A stretch of 64,000 nucleotides of DNA from Spisula solida. Its lineage: Eukaryota; Mollusca; Bivalvia; Venerida; Mactridae. Shown one piece after another: positions 13,397 through 25,959 of this stretch. The notes beneath the pieces are model-generated. The model had not been told where the DNA came from. It searched no databases and saw only the letters and a list, made by a program, of their open reading frames with translations. The stretch lies in assembly GCA_947247005.1 (NCBI GenBank), contig OX365953.1:25976784-26040783 (forward strand). Reading direction: 5' to 3'. Positions within the stretch are counted from its first letter, which is position 1. Each line of letters starts with the position of its first letter. Both the position numbers and the translations under genes were made by a program.

Positions 13397-13603
13397 TATA
13401 GTCCGCCCAGGATAATGTGATATTTACAAACATTAATCAGTTTGGTCAACTGTGACAAAATTGGTTTGACAAATCACTTAGATAAACAGATAAGGTCAGT
13501 ATTGTATTTAAAACATCACTGATAACCGTGCACATAATTGTAATCCACCTTTGTGGAATATACCAAATTTTCCCGCCTATCACATTATCCTGGGCGCACT
13601 ATA
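13397..13603. mobile_element. 207-bp MITE, copy 1
   Basis: Ends TATAGTCCGCCCAGGATAAT and ATTATCCTGGGCGCACTATA are inverted. The internal motif aatccacctttgtggaata is shared with the copy at 37142-37350. Confidence 0.85.
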
Positions 13604-14405
13604 ACAAGTTTAGGGCGCAATTTCTAAAGAACTGCTTTCAAATAAAATGAAAGATTTATTGTTTTGTAATCTATACTGATCGTAAAGTTCGCCAGGAACA
13701 TATCGTTCAGAAATATGCCTCTTATTTCTCAGAAATAAAGGATGAGTATCCCTAACTCTGTCATAATTGTTCCGTTTATTCTTAGTTTACTTAGAGTCCC
13801 TATAATCACATAAACAACGAAATCATGTGTAGATCACTGATTTGGAGCGCAAAGAATCCCCATACATGTTGGTCAAGTCATCTTCTAGCTATCGCAAGGA
13901 TTTTCCAAGTTAAGCATTAATCTTAATGAAATGCTGTTGCTCTGTGATTACTTATTGTCCGTCATGCACGACGGCGCACGCTGCACCTTGGTCACAATAA
14001 GTGACGTCGTCAAGAACATTGTGATGTCACAATACAATTATTTAATTAAAACGCTAGATAATTGATAGATCTATATTGCCTGGTAATTTAATTGTTCTAG
14101 TATCAATATTTAAAAAGTTAGAAGGAAAGTCTTCGAATATATTGATCACCCCTCGTATCTCAAAGGTCAAGGTGACTTTCTAATATCTTTCATTGCATTT
14201 CAATACTACTCTGGTGTAATGTTTTTGTCTAGAGAGACATATATCTGCTGGTCAACCCATTATAGGCTCTAAATTTAAACCTGCCTGGTACTTGATTCAT
14301 GTAATTAGTTTGTTGCCTAAGATCAGTGTTTGAGATTTCTAATAACTTTCTGTTTTGTTACGTGATCATGAAATATACTGTTAAATTGCCGCCTCTTATA
14401 TACAA

Positions 14406-14870
14406 CCACCAGCGGAACCCCTGTTCTATACTTTAAGCCCCTACGTTCAATTAAAAGTGGAACCCCTGTTGTAGCCCCTGCATTAAATCAAAAATAGAAC
14501 CCCTGCTGTAGCCCCTTTATTCAGCCAAAAGTGGAATCCCTGCTCTAGCCCCTACATTCCATCACCAGTATATCCTCTGTGTAGCCCTATGTTCAGCCAC
14601 CTAAAGAACCCCTGCTCGAGCTCCAACGTTCAACTTCACTAGCAGAACTTTTATCATAGCCTCTACCTTCAACCACAAGTGGAATCCTTGCTCTAGACCC
14701 TATGTTCTACTGCTAGTGGAACCCCTGCTCTTGCCTCTTTGTTCAGCCACAAGTAGAATCTCTGCTCTATAGCCCCTACCTTCAACCACAAGTGGAATCC
14801 CTTCTCTAGCCCCTTAGTTCAGCCTCAAGCAGAACAACTGTCTTGGAACTTTCAACCAAATGCTCAAGCC
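14406..14870 (+). repeat. Degenerate tandem repeat, about 50-60-bp unit
   Basis: About nine diverged units with consensus close to gtggaacccctgctctagcc followed by cctacgttcagccacaa. The unit includes ggaacccctg, the terminal motif of hAT-like family 3. Confidence 0.75.
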
Positions 14871-15675
14871 CCTATGGAATAAAACATTTAAGGGACACTG
14901 CTTGTCTTTTTGTTCCTCAAATTCCTGTATGTTTTATGCAAATTAATTCAACTTCATAGTTTCAAGTACAGTTCAAAGGTCATGTCTAACTTTAGACTGT
15001 ATAGTGAATATTTACATGTATATATTAACATACATATAAAAATACTGGTCACAGTCTAAATATATCAAATCAGGCCTCAACAAATATTTTTAAAGCACTC
15101 GTCCTGCAATATAGACAAAGAAGAAAACCCCAAAATCTTACTTGTCCTGCTATATTAATAAAGAAGGAAGATATTGTGCAGGACGAGCGGACGAGTGGAT
15201 TCATTGAGGCCTGCAAATGCAACCACTTCTATAAGTAGGAAATTGATATTATCCTGATAGGAAATGTATTATTCCCCTCCCTTATTGATTAATAAAAGCC
15301 CTCCTAGGTATTTATATATATATTCCTGCTCATTGATTTATTTATTGTCCTGATAGTAAAGGGCAACAACCTCACTTAGCATCCTCTCCGATAGTTCATT
15401 GCCTTTTGTTGTATCAGTTGGGTAATTTATAATAACAGCTATGTTATATGGGTTGAAGGTCAGTTCACCGAGTCATTCAGTATACTATATCAGTGTATAT
15501 GCTTTAGCTGATACTCATTTTGAGCTTGACAGCCTCATGTTATTGTACTGATCTGGTGGTATTCACATATATTTAAAGTAGACAACTGAACTTTTTCTTA
15601 CATTATTAATATTTACTTAATTGTATCTGAGCTAAACAAGTTTTACTTAAATTGTAAGCATTATGAAAATTTCTA

Positions 15676-15852
15676 CAGCGGTACAACCTCTGTAAAGCAA
15701 CACCCTTTGGTAGCTGCAAATATTTGAGTGTTGTTAAGAGGTTGTTGCTCTACAGAGGTTAAATTTATAATAATATCGGCTTAGGAAAATTCTGTAGGTG
15801 ACGTTATAGAGAGGTTGTTGTTCTATACAGAGGGCCGCTCTGGAGAAGTTTA
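15676..15852. mobile_element. Tc1/mariner-type miniature element, decayed
   Basis: Starts cagcggtacaacctctgtaa and contains gaggttgttgctctacagagg. Same family as 44107-44254 and 50445-50892. Confidence 0.65.
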
Positions 15853-16734
15853 ATGCTGCATATTCGCTAAGGAACATGGGTTATTCTTCAATTTGTGGGA
15901 ATTTTTTTTTACTTTTTAAGTCAAAACCTTCTACAAGTTTTCTACAAAGAGACTTAGTGAATACTAGTCCTGGCTTTGTTTAGTTTGTGGTTTGTTTGTA
16001 TGATAATGTTGCAAAAGGTCAACTATGCCTTTAGAAAGTTTAAACACTTAGAGCTGATAATACTGGTTACTGTAAATCAATTTATATTAGCAGGATCTTT
16101 ATTTCACAAATTTCAGTAACTATTTTCATGGATTTTAAGGAATTCAGTCTTAGAATTCAAGATAGGTCTTCATTTTATGTACATATTTATGAGGATAATT
16201 TTCTTATTTATCAAGGAACTCCATTTGTCAATAATACCGAAAAAAAAAGCATTTAAAAAAATTACTGACTTACAGTATTATAGTTTAGTATTACTTTATT
16301 TAGCTGTCATGGCCATTTATTGTTTTGCAAGTTACAAATTGGGTTGCCTGTACTTTAATGGAAATGGAATTATCTTATTCCATCTATGGTGATCAGTTGC
16401 GAGTAACTGCAACTAGGCCATTAAGCCCGCCATATACCACATTATTTCGCCAAGTGTAGTTTAGCACAGGCCATTAATTACAAGTATGGGTTCCAAATTT
16501 TACTTTCCAAAATGCAACACAAGACTGTATAACTTAACATCATCAAGCTGCGGCCAGACCCCCTCCCCTGTGAGTATTTTTTGGGCTTTCACAAAACATG
16601 TCTCGAGGTACGCCCCTGGTGGTAGATGTAGTATGGGAAGAAATACATCTGTCAGTAAATATTTGATATGTATTATTGTCATGCCTTGTCAAGGACATAT
16701 TGGATAGGTTAAAGGTCACCTTTTTGTGTTCAAT

Positions 16735-16967
16735 GGTACTGTTGAAAAATTATCAAAGCACTTACGAAAATCGTAAAGTTGCGTACAAATTTAAATTCTT
16801 GAACAAATACACATTACAAACATAATTACGTGGTTTGAAGGAATGCATTTAGTGAAGCATCAGAATATTACAGACCCCTTACCATATTTGCAACTGCAAG
16901 AGTAACATAGAGTTTAATTTGAGCGTAACTTTAAGATTATCGTAAGTGCTTTAATAAAACAGTGTCC
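16735..16967. mobile_element. Miniature element with ATCAAAGCACTTACG ends
   Basis: Left ggtactgtt...atcaaagcacttacg is mirrored by cgtaagtgctttaataaaac on the right. Related copies lie at 42617-42845 and 58699-58995, with a right-end fragment at about 25903. Confidence 0.7.
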
Positions 16968-17514
16968 ATGGCGTTTGTCAACTTCAATAGCCCTGACTGT
17001 ATTTCAGCTAATTATATTAAACATTTTACCTGTTAATTACCATAACATATTAACACTGTAGCTGAACATTAGTATAATAAGGAAAAAAAAATCCAAAGGG
17101 CTGAGGACCCCTTCCCCGAAGTAGTGTTCGGGCGCTGTTACAGTTTTGACCTAGTCCAATATTAAAAGGGTGCATTTCCTTCATTCTTATTAAACAATTT
17201 TATAATCATGTTATAATTGTAACTTAAAGTTATTCCTTATACAGGCCAATGAGCAGGGTACTTCTATTTCTGCTGAAATGAATTTGACTGCAATGTTATG
17301 ACTCATGGGTTTAAATATAACCATTTTTTATTATAATGATTAAGAGTATATAATTCAAGTTTGTATTATGATACTGTACAAGATACATACATATGTGCAG
17401 ATTTCAAAGCTATGTTTATTAAACTACATCTGTATTTTAAATGTCAACTAGATATGGCAAGTACACTCAATAATACTGAGGCTCTATTTCAACTTTTATG
17501 ATGACATTACTTAC

Positions 17515-17752
17515 CTAGTCAACGGTGGGACATAAGGCTGCAATGATCCCTCTCCACTTGGACCTGTTTTTGGTTGCTATTTGTGCCTCACCCAACGATA
17601 GTCCCATTTTAGTAGTCGGCTATTAAGAGTTCTTCGCAATGTTGTTTTTGGCCTACCAGGTTTTCTTTTCCAATGTAGTGTCCACCGGAGAGCAACCTTT
17701 GGTAGTCGGAACTGTTCCATTCTGAAAACATGACCTATGAAGCTAGCCATTA
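17515..17752 (-). pseudogene. LINE reverse-transcriptase C-terminal remnant
   Basis: Reverse complement reads GHVFRMEQFRLPKVALRWTL, then KRKPGRPKTTLRR, a one-base frameshift, and GEAQIATKNRSKWRGIIAAL ending CPTV. This matches the end of non-LTR retrotransposon polyproteins (G-RPKTTWRR ... W--I-AALC). 5'-truncated and inactive. Confidence 0.8.
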
Positions 17753-17760
17753 TAATGACA

Positions 17761-17975
17761 TATAGTCCAGTCAGGATAAGAATCCAGTGACGCAGCGGTC
17801 GAGTCCACTATAACGGTGTAAAACCAACTATAAAGGCTTATACTGTACAAACAACTATACTTTCAATGCTAAACTAACATACTTAACTTTGCTCTACCTG
17901 TTTAGACAATGATTGTGATATTTTGCGTACACATAAACTGCAACGTCAGTGTCACAATATCCTAACTGGACTATA
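17761..17975. mobile_element. 215-bp MITE with TATAGTCCAGT ends
   Basis: TATAGTCCAGTCAGGATA at the left is inverted at the right (tatcctaactggactata). It directly abuts the LINE remnant. The ends resemble, but are not the same as, the 13397 family. Confidence 0.8.
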
Positions 17976-18532
17976 CAAATAGTAATGGCCTTGAAATTAA
18001 AAAAAACAATTGTCTGGTATTAAGACCTACCCTAAAGATGTTCCACAACCTGTTAATGTTTTATGGCAGTGGCAAACCAAATATAATATTTTATACTATT
18101 CAAAGGGAAGATACTATAAAAAATTCAAAAGAAGGGCTTTCTTATTACGTCGCAGTGAGGAGGGGAATATAGGAATGGTGTCCAATACATGCATTTTTCA
18201 TGCGTCTGTGCATCCGCTCCATAACTTTTTAACACCTTGGCCGAACTACATATTAAACTTTAATAGTAGCAAATGTGTGACTAATGAAGATGATTTGCAG
18301 AACCCGCGTTCACATTAACAGGCTTTACATTCCATAACTTTTTTTAAAACACCTGAATTTAATTGCATGAAACAAAAATATAGCAAAAGTGCAATAATTA
18401 GTAAAGATGGCATGCAGAAACAAGTTCCAACCAAGCTGACTGACATTATAGTTATTTAACAAACATGGTCACAGTTGACTATCCATTAATGCAGTGGCAG
18501 AGTAATAGCTGTCTTTTAGGCTGCTTGGTTAA

Positions 18533-18865
18533 CTTAAAGATATACTTACAGACTATGATGCTAAAATTATTTTTAAATTCCGAACATCAAATCACCATCT
18601 ACCAACACTATGCTGGCAAAACATCAACCGCAATTTAAGAAGGTGTAACGCATGTAATTTAAATGAAATTGGTGATGAATTTCATAATTTATTCAATTGT
18701 TCTCACTTTTCTGCTGCTAGAAAACATTTGCTCCCAATGATTAAAATACATAACAAGAATATCCATACTTATTATAATATTATGAATGATACAGAACCAC
18801 TGAGGTTAAATAATCTGACAAAATTTATAAAATATGTTAACAATTATTTCAAGCCACCTGGCTAA
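18533..18865 (+). pseudogene. LINE polyprotein C-terminal fragment
   Basis: An open 110-codon frame without ATG: KDILTDYDAKIIFKFRTSNH, then RCNACNLNEIGDEFHNLFNC and further to a TAA. The C-x2-C-x-n-H-x3-4-C pattern and RTSNH...IGDEF motif are typical of the C-terminus of invertebrate non-LTR retrotransposons. The 3' UTR probably runs to the aataaa near 19093. Confidence 0.8.
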
Positions 18866-20395
18866 AACCTCTATACATTGTTATATTCACTGAACCATCT
18901 GCATATACAATGCAACTCAACTCATATACTGTAACATTGATTCCATCTTATTGTTACCTTTTCTAACCACATGGATTCCACTCTATTGTTTCCTATTTTT
19001 CAACCACACAGCCTTGTCATATGTTTATATGTACTTTGTTATCATTTTTGCACCTCATATCACATGTACTAATCTATGTGCTGAGAGTATCAAATAAACA
19101 GTAAACTGTAAAGATACTGTACATGTACAACCTTTCTGCACTCATTTAAGGTGAATTTTTAGACAATCATACGAGTATGTTCAGTCAACTGTACATATAT
19201 ACACCACCAATTGTTGGCACAAGTCAGCTGTCATTATATATGTAATGGAGGCTGCATTAATTGTGACACATATAAATCTAACCTTACAGCACTCTGCTCA
19301 TTAACAATCTATTACTGTAATAGTATTAATATTTGTGGGGGATTTCATTTCGTTGATGATCTCTACCATGAAATCAAATCCCCAATGAATAATTATACCA
19401 ATAAATATGTCAAGTGTACAGTGGCTGCCATACTTGCTTTCAAGTTCAGTCAGGTATAAGACTGGGTTTTTGGGAAGTTTACTTGCATATATTATATCAA
19501 CATGTAATAAAACAATTATTATATTTTAATTTTATTGAAATCTGAAATCGTTGCATTTACGTTCCCACTAAATAGTCATTTTCACCAATTTTTACCCACA
19601 AAATTTTGTTCCATTCAAAATAAATGATTTTACAGTAAGTTTGTTAGTGCCTGGAAGTTAATGGGTTTTATAAATAGGTCAGTGTAACAGCCTCCATCCC
19701 CTTACATTGCTGTGTCCTATTTATACATGTCAGTAGTATACTATAAATGTAGGTAAGCATAAATCTCTATAAGTATACATGTTTGTGAACCAAAATTCAT
19801 TCAATCAACAAAATACATGTCAGTTGTCACCACACTACTATAGGTATACTGAGTAAACATAGCTGATAGCAAACTATACATGATACTCTTTATATAGTGT
19901 TAACCAATGTTAACCAATACTACACTGATTCACAAAACTCAACAACTTTTTTTGAGGTCAGTGTACAATACTCATGCAAGGCAATGAACTGTAGTCATGT
20001 TGAGGTAAAGGAACTTTCAGATTAGCATGTAACGTAAAAACTGGGATGTATGTAATGTGTTTATTATCTGTCCATTTAATATATATGTAACTATATATAT
20101 GACACATGATACGTGATTTGAAGGATTTAAGAAATAAAATATAACCAATACATGTATAATACAAGTGTCTCAGTGGTTTTGATAGTGGTGTATTTATTAC
20201 AAGTATTGGTGTTTTTTGAGGAAGTATACTTTTTAGTGTTAACTGGTCTGCTTTAAATGAAAGCAGGATTATGGATACCATACCTATATCTTCATTGTGA
20301 TTGGCCTTACAGGTTGCTATAACAGGTGGGAGTATGATTGCTATTATATTGCTGTTATTATGATGTACACAGTGAATACAGTCTATTGAACCTAG
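18866..20395. other. Intron 2, no feature beyond the LINE 3' UTR
   Basis: AT-rich sequence. Nothing recognised after about 19100. A 183-codon minus-strand frame at 19958-20509 shows no domain and overlaps a miniature transposon. Confidence 0.5.
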
Positions 20396-20582
20396 CAGGG
20401 GTTCCGCTAGCTTCTGAATCTGAAGGGTCATTTTGATTCTTTTGACTTCATTTTTCCATTTTATGGGCAAAATACCCATGGTTTTAAGAGGAAAAAAATG
20501 ACACTCCAAACCAAAATCTTGAGGGTCAAAATGTGGCTTCTTGGAGTCAAAACCCTAACTCCCGAGTCAAATGGAACCCCTG
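20396..20582. mobile_element. hAT-like miniature element, family 3, complete copy
   Basis: CAGGGGTTCCGCTAGC at the left, GTCAAATGGAACCCCTG at the right. 187 bp, non-coding. Confidence 0.8.
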
Positions 20583-21359
20583 CCTTTAGCAGTCAATCTA
20601 AGGACCTATACTCTATACTTAAGCAGGTGGTTTTTAAAACTAAATGTATGTAATATACAGCTAATTTGGATTTGAATATTATAAACTGCTTAAAACAGGC
20701 TGTTGCTAAATTCAGGTGACAAATAGCACATGTTAAACTGTAAAATTAATGAATAATCCCCTCATGCTTGATGTCTGGTAGGCAGTCAGTACATTCATTG
20801 ACAAAATGTCAATGTATTTCAAAAAAACTTCACAAGACTGGCCACTCAATTAAGTTCTAAAAGATAATAGAAAATTGGACTGGGAAGACAGCTCTCAACT
20901 TAACCTTAGTCTAATAGTGCATATCAGTGGTACATTCTTATTCTTTTTCTTCCTGTTAAAGTGCAGGGCTCTCTCTGTAGCATCAAATGCACTGGTATGC
21001 CAGGATAAATGTTCATTGAGTATTGCCAAGGGGGAGAGGTATATTGCTTTGCACATATTGGTCGGTCAGTATACCAGGGGCCGGGATTACAACGAATACT
21101 TACACTCAGCACTCAACACTCAAGTATTGAAATTGACTATTTTGAGGTTCATTGTGGCATTTTTTAGAGCAAGACGTTGTAATAATGTTAAATTGGTACT
21201 AAATGTTGTTTTTGGCTTACTTCTTAGTTATACCCCCACACCACGAGTTGTAATTATACCCCCCCCCCCCCAGCACAATCATTATATTACATTTTCAATA
21301 TTTGAGTGCTGAGTGTAAGTATTGGTTGTAATTCTGGGCCCAGATGGTTTTATATTTTA

Positions 21360-21960
21360 GATCAGTACTGGTAACTCAAGAACAGTTGGTGCTAATATTC
21401 AAACTTTGTCATAATGGAGGCTATGGGCCGATATGGCCCTTCATCATTAAATGATCACTATTGATTTTGAGTTTTACAAGTTGAAGTTCAAGGTTGCTGT
21501 GACCTTTCACATGGATGACGGTTCCTGATCAATAACTCCAGAACAGTTATGGAGGCTAGGATTCAAACTTCATAGGGAGATTGGCCTTTAACCAATGTCA
21601 GTTAATGATCCATGTTTATTTTTGAGCTCAGCAGGTCAAAGGTCAAGGTTGTCATAGACTTTAACACAAATGACATGATCAAATGGTTAATCAATAATCC
21701 AAGAACAGTTACGGCTGAGGATTCATAGGGAGGTTGACCCTCATCAGTAAATGTTCCCTATCAATTTTGAGTTCAGTATGTCAAAGGTCAAGGTCACTTT
21801 GACTTATAACATGGTTGACTAGACCAAATGGTGTCTGATCAATAACTTGAGAACAGTAACAGTTGTGCCTAGGGTCTTCAGCTTTATTGAGAGGTTGGTC
21901 ATCATTAAATGACCACTATCGACTTTGAGATCTGTGTTAAGGTTGCCGTGACGTTTATCA
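21360..21960 (+). repeat. Dispersed repeat, about four tandem units of about 150 bp
   Basis: Repeats of aactcaagaacagtt, ttcaaacttcatagggag, gacctttaacatg and aggtcaaaggtcaaggt. Each unit carries a directly repeated AGGTCA-like motif. The same block occurs at 31620-31800 and 40290-40520. Confidence 0.8.
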
Positions 21961-22575
21961 TACCCATACCTAGTGACTATTTAGCTGCCATGGTGGCATA
22001 CATGTTTTATCTCAAGCATAATATATTGTGTTTAAATAATACAAATGTCATGTTATCTAATACTGGATTGTTTGACTGTTTTAACATACAGTGATTATAT
22101 AATACTAGATTTGGAGAAATTCCAAACACCCAACACTCGTTTGTAACACTATTATAGGGGTTGGCCGATGCATCGAAATATCGATTTGTAGTGTTAAAGT
22201 ATTTTATCCAGTCCCTTCTGGCAAAATCGACCAGATAACAGGGTGCCGAATAAACTTTGCTTTATTACCGGTAGGTCACCTGGTCATGTGACTTGCGAAA
22301 AAAACCGTCAACTGACCACGTCAGGTCTGATGAAATACTTCATATATATGAAAGTCGTCAATTGAAATTCCATACCCTAGGGTGAGGTTTTCTTATAGTT
22401 TCCATATCCAGGGATTTTAATAAAGCTGGTTGATTAAACAGCTGTATTTGTTGTTTGCAATTCATACTCGAATTTCCCAATCGGAAAAAATTCTAAGTAT
22501 CTTTTTTCCTAATTTTAAACTATTTGATGGCCTGTTGACCAAGACTTTATTGTTAAATTTGGCAACTTCCTTATT

Positions 22576-22996
22576 CAGTGTAGCAATACCACGTGACTTT
22601 TGGCTACAGTTACAAGAAAAAAATTGTAAACATTGGAAAATAAAATAGCCATTAGTATTTTATTTCTTCATCGATTTCAATAAAATATATGCCACACTAC
22701 GGGGGGAATTATTTGCTTTCCATGAAATATAAGATATTTTTCAGCATCTTTACCGATTTTTCCATTACCCTGTGAAACCTACACGTTCCACGGTTTCACA
22801 GGGTAATGGACAAAACGGCACAGTCGCTGAATTTTTCTGAATATTTTATGGAAAGCAAATAATGTTTCCCTTAGCGTGGCATATATTTCATAGAAATCGA
22901 TGAAGAAATAAAATACTTATGGCAACATTTGTGATCCAATGTTTACAAATTTCTACTTGGAACTGTAGCCAAAAACCACATGGTATTGCCACACTG
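22576..22996. mobile_element. 420-bp near-palindrome
   Basis: The left arm from cagtgtagcaataccac and the right arm to gtggtattgccacactg (both with small mismatches) are inverted over nearly their whole length. They meet at ccattaccctgtgaaacc / ggtttcacagggtaatgg around a short loop near 22785. Probably a hairpin-type miniature transposon. Confidence 0.85.
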
Positions 22997-23072
22997 TTAT
23001 TGGAAGGCTTGTAATACTGAAAGTTATCATAATACTAGATAAATTGTAGTTTCTATTTTAATACTGTATAAT

Positions 23073-23333
23073 TATAGTCCAGAGAATTTGACACGACTCT
23101 CGAACTTCAATTAGCATAATTTAACAGCTCATATATTGTCTATATTTATAACCCCCGTCGTATGTTTTAATAAGCTTAGAGTATCACGAAGACGCTCGAG
23201 GTGTAATACCAACACACGCCTAAAGAACCAATATTGCACGATTTGCTCTCGGAAATTTATATAATTCAACGCAAGAACCTTGTAATATATTCATGCATAA
23301 AGGTCAGGATCATGTCAAATTCTCTGTGCTGTA
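23073..23333. mobile_element. 261-bp MITE with CAGAGAATTTGACA ends, intact copy
   Basis: TATAGTCCAGAGAATTTGAC at the left is mirrored by gtcaaattctctgtgctgta at the right. Other copies at 61026-61285 and 39060-40078 (split), and a fragment at 63579-63612. Confidence 0.85.
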
Positions 23334-24295
23334 CCATATATATAGCAGCAATTTTATCTACTAATGTATAAGTAGTTAAGTTTGCGACATAAAAACATTG
23401 GTGAATTTTGCAACTTTACTAAGGCCAGAGTTCTTTGATTTTTCGTTACTCAGACCTTCCTGCCCAAAGTTTTGTCATTTTCAAAAAAGATTTCTTGAAA
23501 AACTTAACACTATTGTTGATTGCTTTAAATTGGACTGTCATTGATTTATAGTTCATCCAAAAAACAGTGTGGTTAATAAAGCTATATTTTGGAGTTGTTT
23601 TTTTTTTCTCCTCCTGTGAACCTTTCACTCACCATGCAAAGTCCTAGTAACAAAAAACTCTGGCCTTAATTTGCTACTATTTCCTCTAGCGTAAATTTTG
23701 GCAGACTTTTAAGAACTTTTAAACATATTCAGAGTTTCTACCTTTTGAACCCACCAAAATATTTTCGTTTACAGTATAATTATATGAATTGGCATAAAAT
23801 AAGCATACATTGACTGAAACCTGAGAAATTTAAATAGGTTATACTGTAGGTTTTGTATTAATGTATAATATAGGTAAATCATTATGCATAATGTAAAATT
23901 ATTAGTATTAGGGGCAGATTAAATTTTTCGTTGATTTCCCAGATGAACTAATTAAATCCCCTCTCATAATAGACATAACAACTACTTGAAGTATGTCACA
24001 AAGTGACAAAGCAGAGCTACAGATAAGCTGCGTATTGAGGTAATTACCCAATTAATTTTCTTAAAAACCCAATAGATTTTGAGAGTAGGGAGTAAGAAAA
24101 ATCAAAGACAATTTGAAATACCCAAATAGAAAAGGATGTTATAGTGAAAAACAGTACTTAAAAGCTTATTTACCCTTTGAGTTTTATTTAATACCCAATT
24201 AAAATTTGTCAAAACCCAATCAAAATTGAAACTCGGGGGTAAAATACCCAATTGACTAAAACCTTATATGTAGCTCTGCAAAGGGAGTATTTTAT

Positions 24296-25016
24296 CACTC
24301 TTTGTCCATCGTCTGTCTGTCAGTCCGTCGTCTGTCAACAATTTGCTTGCGTAGACACTTAAGTAGTCACAATTTTAACCTAATCTTTATGAACCATGGT
24401 CAGGATGACCATTTCAACAAAATCTAAGCCAAGTTAGATATTGGGTCATCTGTGCTCAAAAACTAAGTCACTAGGTTAAATCATAGAAAAACCCTGTGTT
24501 ACACTTGAAGTTACTTGACCTATGAAACTTGGTCACAATGATCATCTCAACAAGATCTAGGTCATGTTCGATATTGGGTCATCCGGTGTCAAAAACTAGG
24601 TTACAAGGTCAAATCATAAAAAAAACTTGTGTATGCACTAGAGGTCACAATTTTGGCCTAATCTTTATGAAATTTCAACTTGTCACAATGACCATCTCAA
24701 CAAAATCTAGATCAAGCTCGATATTAGGTCGTCAGCGGTCAAAATCTAGGTTATTAGGTCAAATCTACTGATGCCCTGGCATATAGTGATTGTCCGTTCG
24801 TTCGCAAATGTTCGCCAAAACTTTCTATTATTGAAACTCAATATTTTTGAAGTATCTCAAGGCATTGCTTTCAAACTTGGCATACCTTGCATTGTCAAAG
24901 CCATGTAACACTATCCAACATTTCAACAGAGTTATGGCCCCTGATTGACTTAGCTGTTTCTTTTATGGACAAGGCTACCACCAGGGCATAAGCCTTTATT
25001 CAGCACTGTGAGTCTT
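24296..25016 (+). repeat. Dispersed repeats of the agctc/GTCC type
   Basis: Contains gtccatcgtctgtctgtcagtccgtc-like runs, then repeated units tctttatgaaacttggtcac and atctaggtcatgttcgatat. A second family begins near 24775 and ends agtcttgtttt. The plus-strand open frame inside is repeat sequence. Confidence 0.7.
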
Positions 25017-25065
25017 GTTTTGAAAATATTATTAAATTATGGTTTGAATTATGTGTGTTTTTCAG

Positions 25066-25253
25066 CCTGTGGAACATGCGAGAGAAGTAAGAGAACAGTA
25101 TACTAGAGATAGAATACCCGTTGCCCCGGCAACAAGTCGCGATGCAGATCTATTACAAGCTGCCCAGCTACATAAACAACGTCGTCCCACCCTCCTAGAC
25201 TACCATCATAGCACCCATAACCAACCTGGTGTAGACAGGGGCAGACAATACAG
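25066..25253 (+). CDS. NCOR1: NCoR exon 3, RRP-LL motif of repression domain 1
   Basis: Acceptor gtttttcag, donor CAG/gtatgt. The frame includes LLQAAQLHKQRRPTLLDYHH, matching the vertebrate NCoR/SMRT block with a short Gln/Leu run followed by RRPSLL-EF. Length is 188 bases, leaving AG that the G of exon 4 completes to Arg. The last 25 bases and the donor form the first unit of a seven-copy 52-bp tandem array, so the exon's 3' boundary is repeated downstream in the intron. Confidence 0.92.
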
Positions 25254-25592
25254 GTATGTACACAGTCTGTGTTTATACAGGTGTAGACAGGGGCAGACAA
25301 TACAGGTATGTACACAGTCTGTGTTTATACAGGTGTAGACAGGGGCAGACAATACAGGTATGTACACAATCCGTGTTGACACAGGTGTAGACAGGGGCAG
25401 ACAATACAGGTATGTACACAGTCTGTGTTTATACAGGTATAGACAGGGGCAGACAATACAGGTATGTACACAGTCCGTGTTTATACAGGTGTAGACAGGG
25501 GCAGACAATACCGGTATGTACACAGTCTGTGTTTATACAGGTGTAGACAGGGGCAGACAATACATGTATGTACACAGTCTGTGTTTCTATCA
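25229..25592 (+). repeat. 52-bp minisatellite spanning the exon 3 donor, 7 copies
   Basis: Units begin gtgtagacaggggcagacaa at 25229, 25281, 25333, 25385, 25437, 25489 and 25541. Unit 1 contains the last 25 coding bases of exon 3 and its donor. Units 2-5 keep acag/gtatgt; unit 6 has ccg/gtatgt and unit 7 cat/gtatgt. Each unit also has tttatacag before the exon-like part. Confidence 0.95.
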
Positions 25593-25606
25593 GTTCGAGT
25601 CTTGCG

Positions 25607-25885
25607 TCGGCCGTGGTCCAGGGGTTAGTGTGTTGGATTTGTTACCCGGCAATCCCTGTTCGATTCCCAGCCGCAGATTGTCATACCCTTCCACGAAAAT
25701 TTGACACTGATGTCGATTTTGCTCCACATGGAGAAGGTACAGGCTCCTTGTGAAAAGGGTTAGATAGTACTGACTCTTAAGTATACAGTCCAGGATAAAT
25801 GCCTAGGTGAATTGGTCGTCATATATGAATAAAGAATTGTTGAGAAATGATATTTTCAACCCGAATAAACATACAAACAAATAGA
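25607..25885 (+). mobile_element. tRNA-derived SINE
   Basis: Head ccgtggtccaggggttagtg (A-box-like) and ctgttcgattccc (B-box-like), then a body with ttgctccacatggagaag and a tail with gaattgttgagaaa and cccgaataaacatacaaaca. Same family as 42572, 44312, 46376, 48345 and 52598. Not a functional tRNA. Confidence 0.85.
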
Positions 25886-25959
25886 ATTCATTGTCAAGAT
25901 TTCTGTAAGTGCTTTGATAAAACAGAACCCTGGTGTCAAGATATTGTGAGTGGGTAGTC

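Noticed and set aside
19958..20509. 183-codon minus-strand open frame
   Set aside because: Longest minus-strand frame, but no domain, odd composition, and it overlaps a complete hAT-like miniature element at 20396-20582.
20875..21312. 145-codon plus-strand open frame
   Set aside because: Low-complexity translation ending in a poly-Pro from a C-run; no known motif and no splice partner.
25103..25523. Minus-strand frames of 70 and 105 codons with YIPVLSAPVYTC repeats
   Set aside because: Antisense of the exon 3 end and its 52-bp array.
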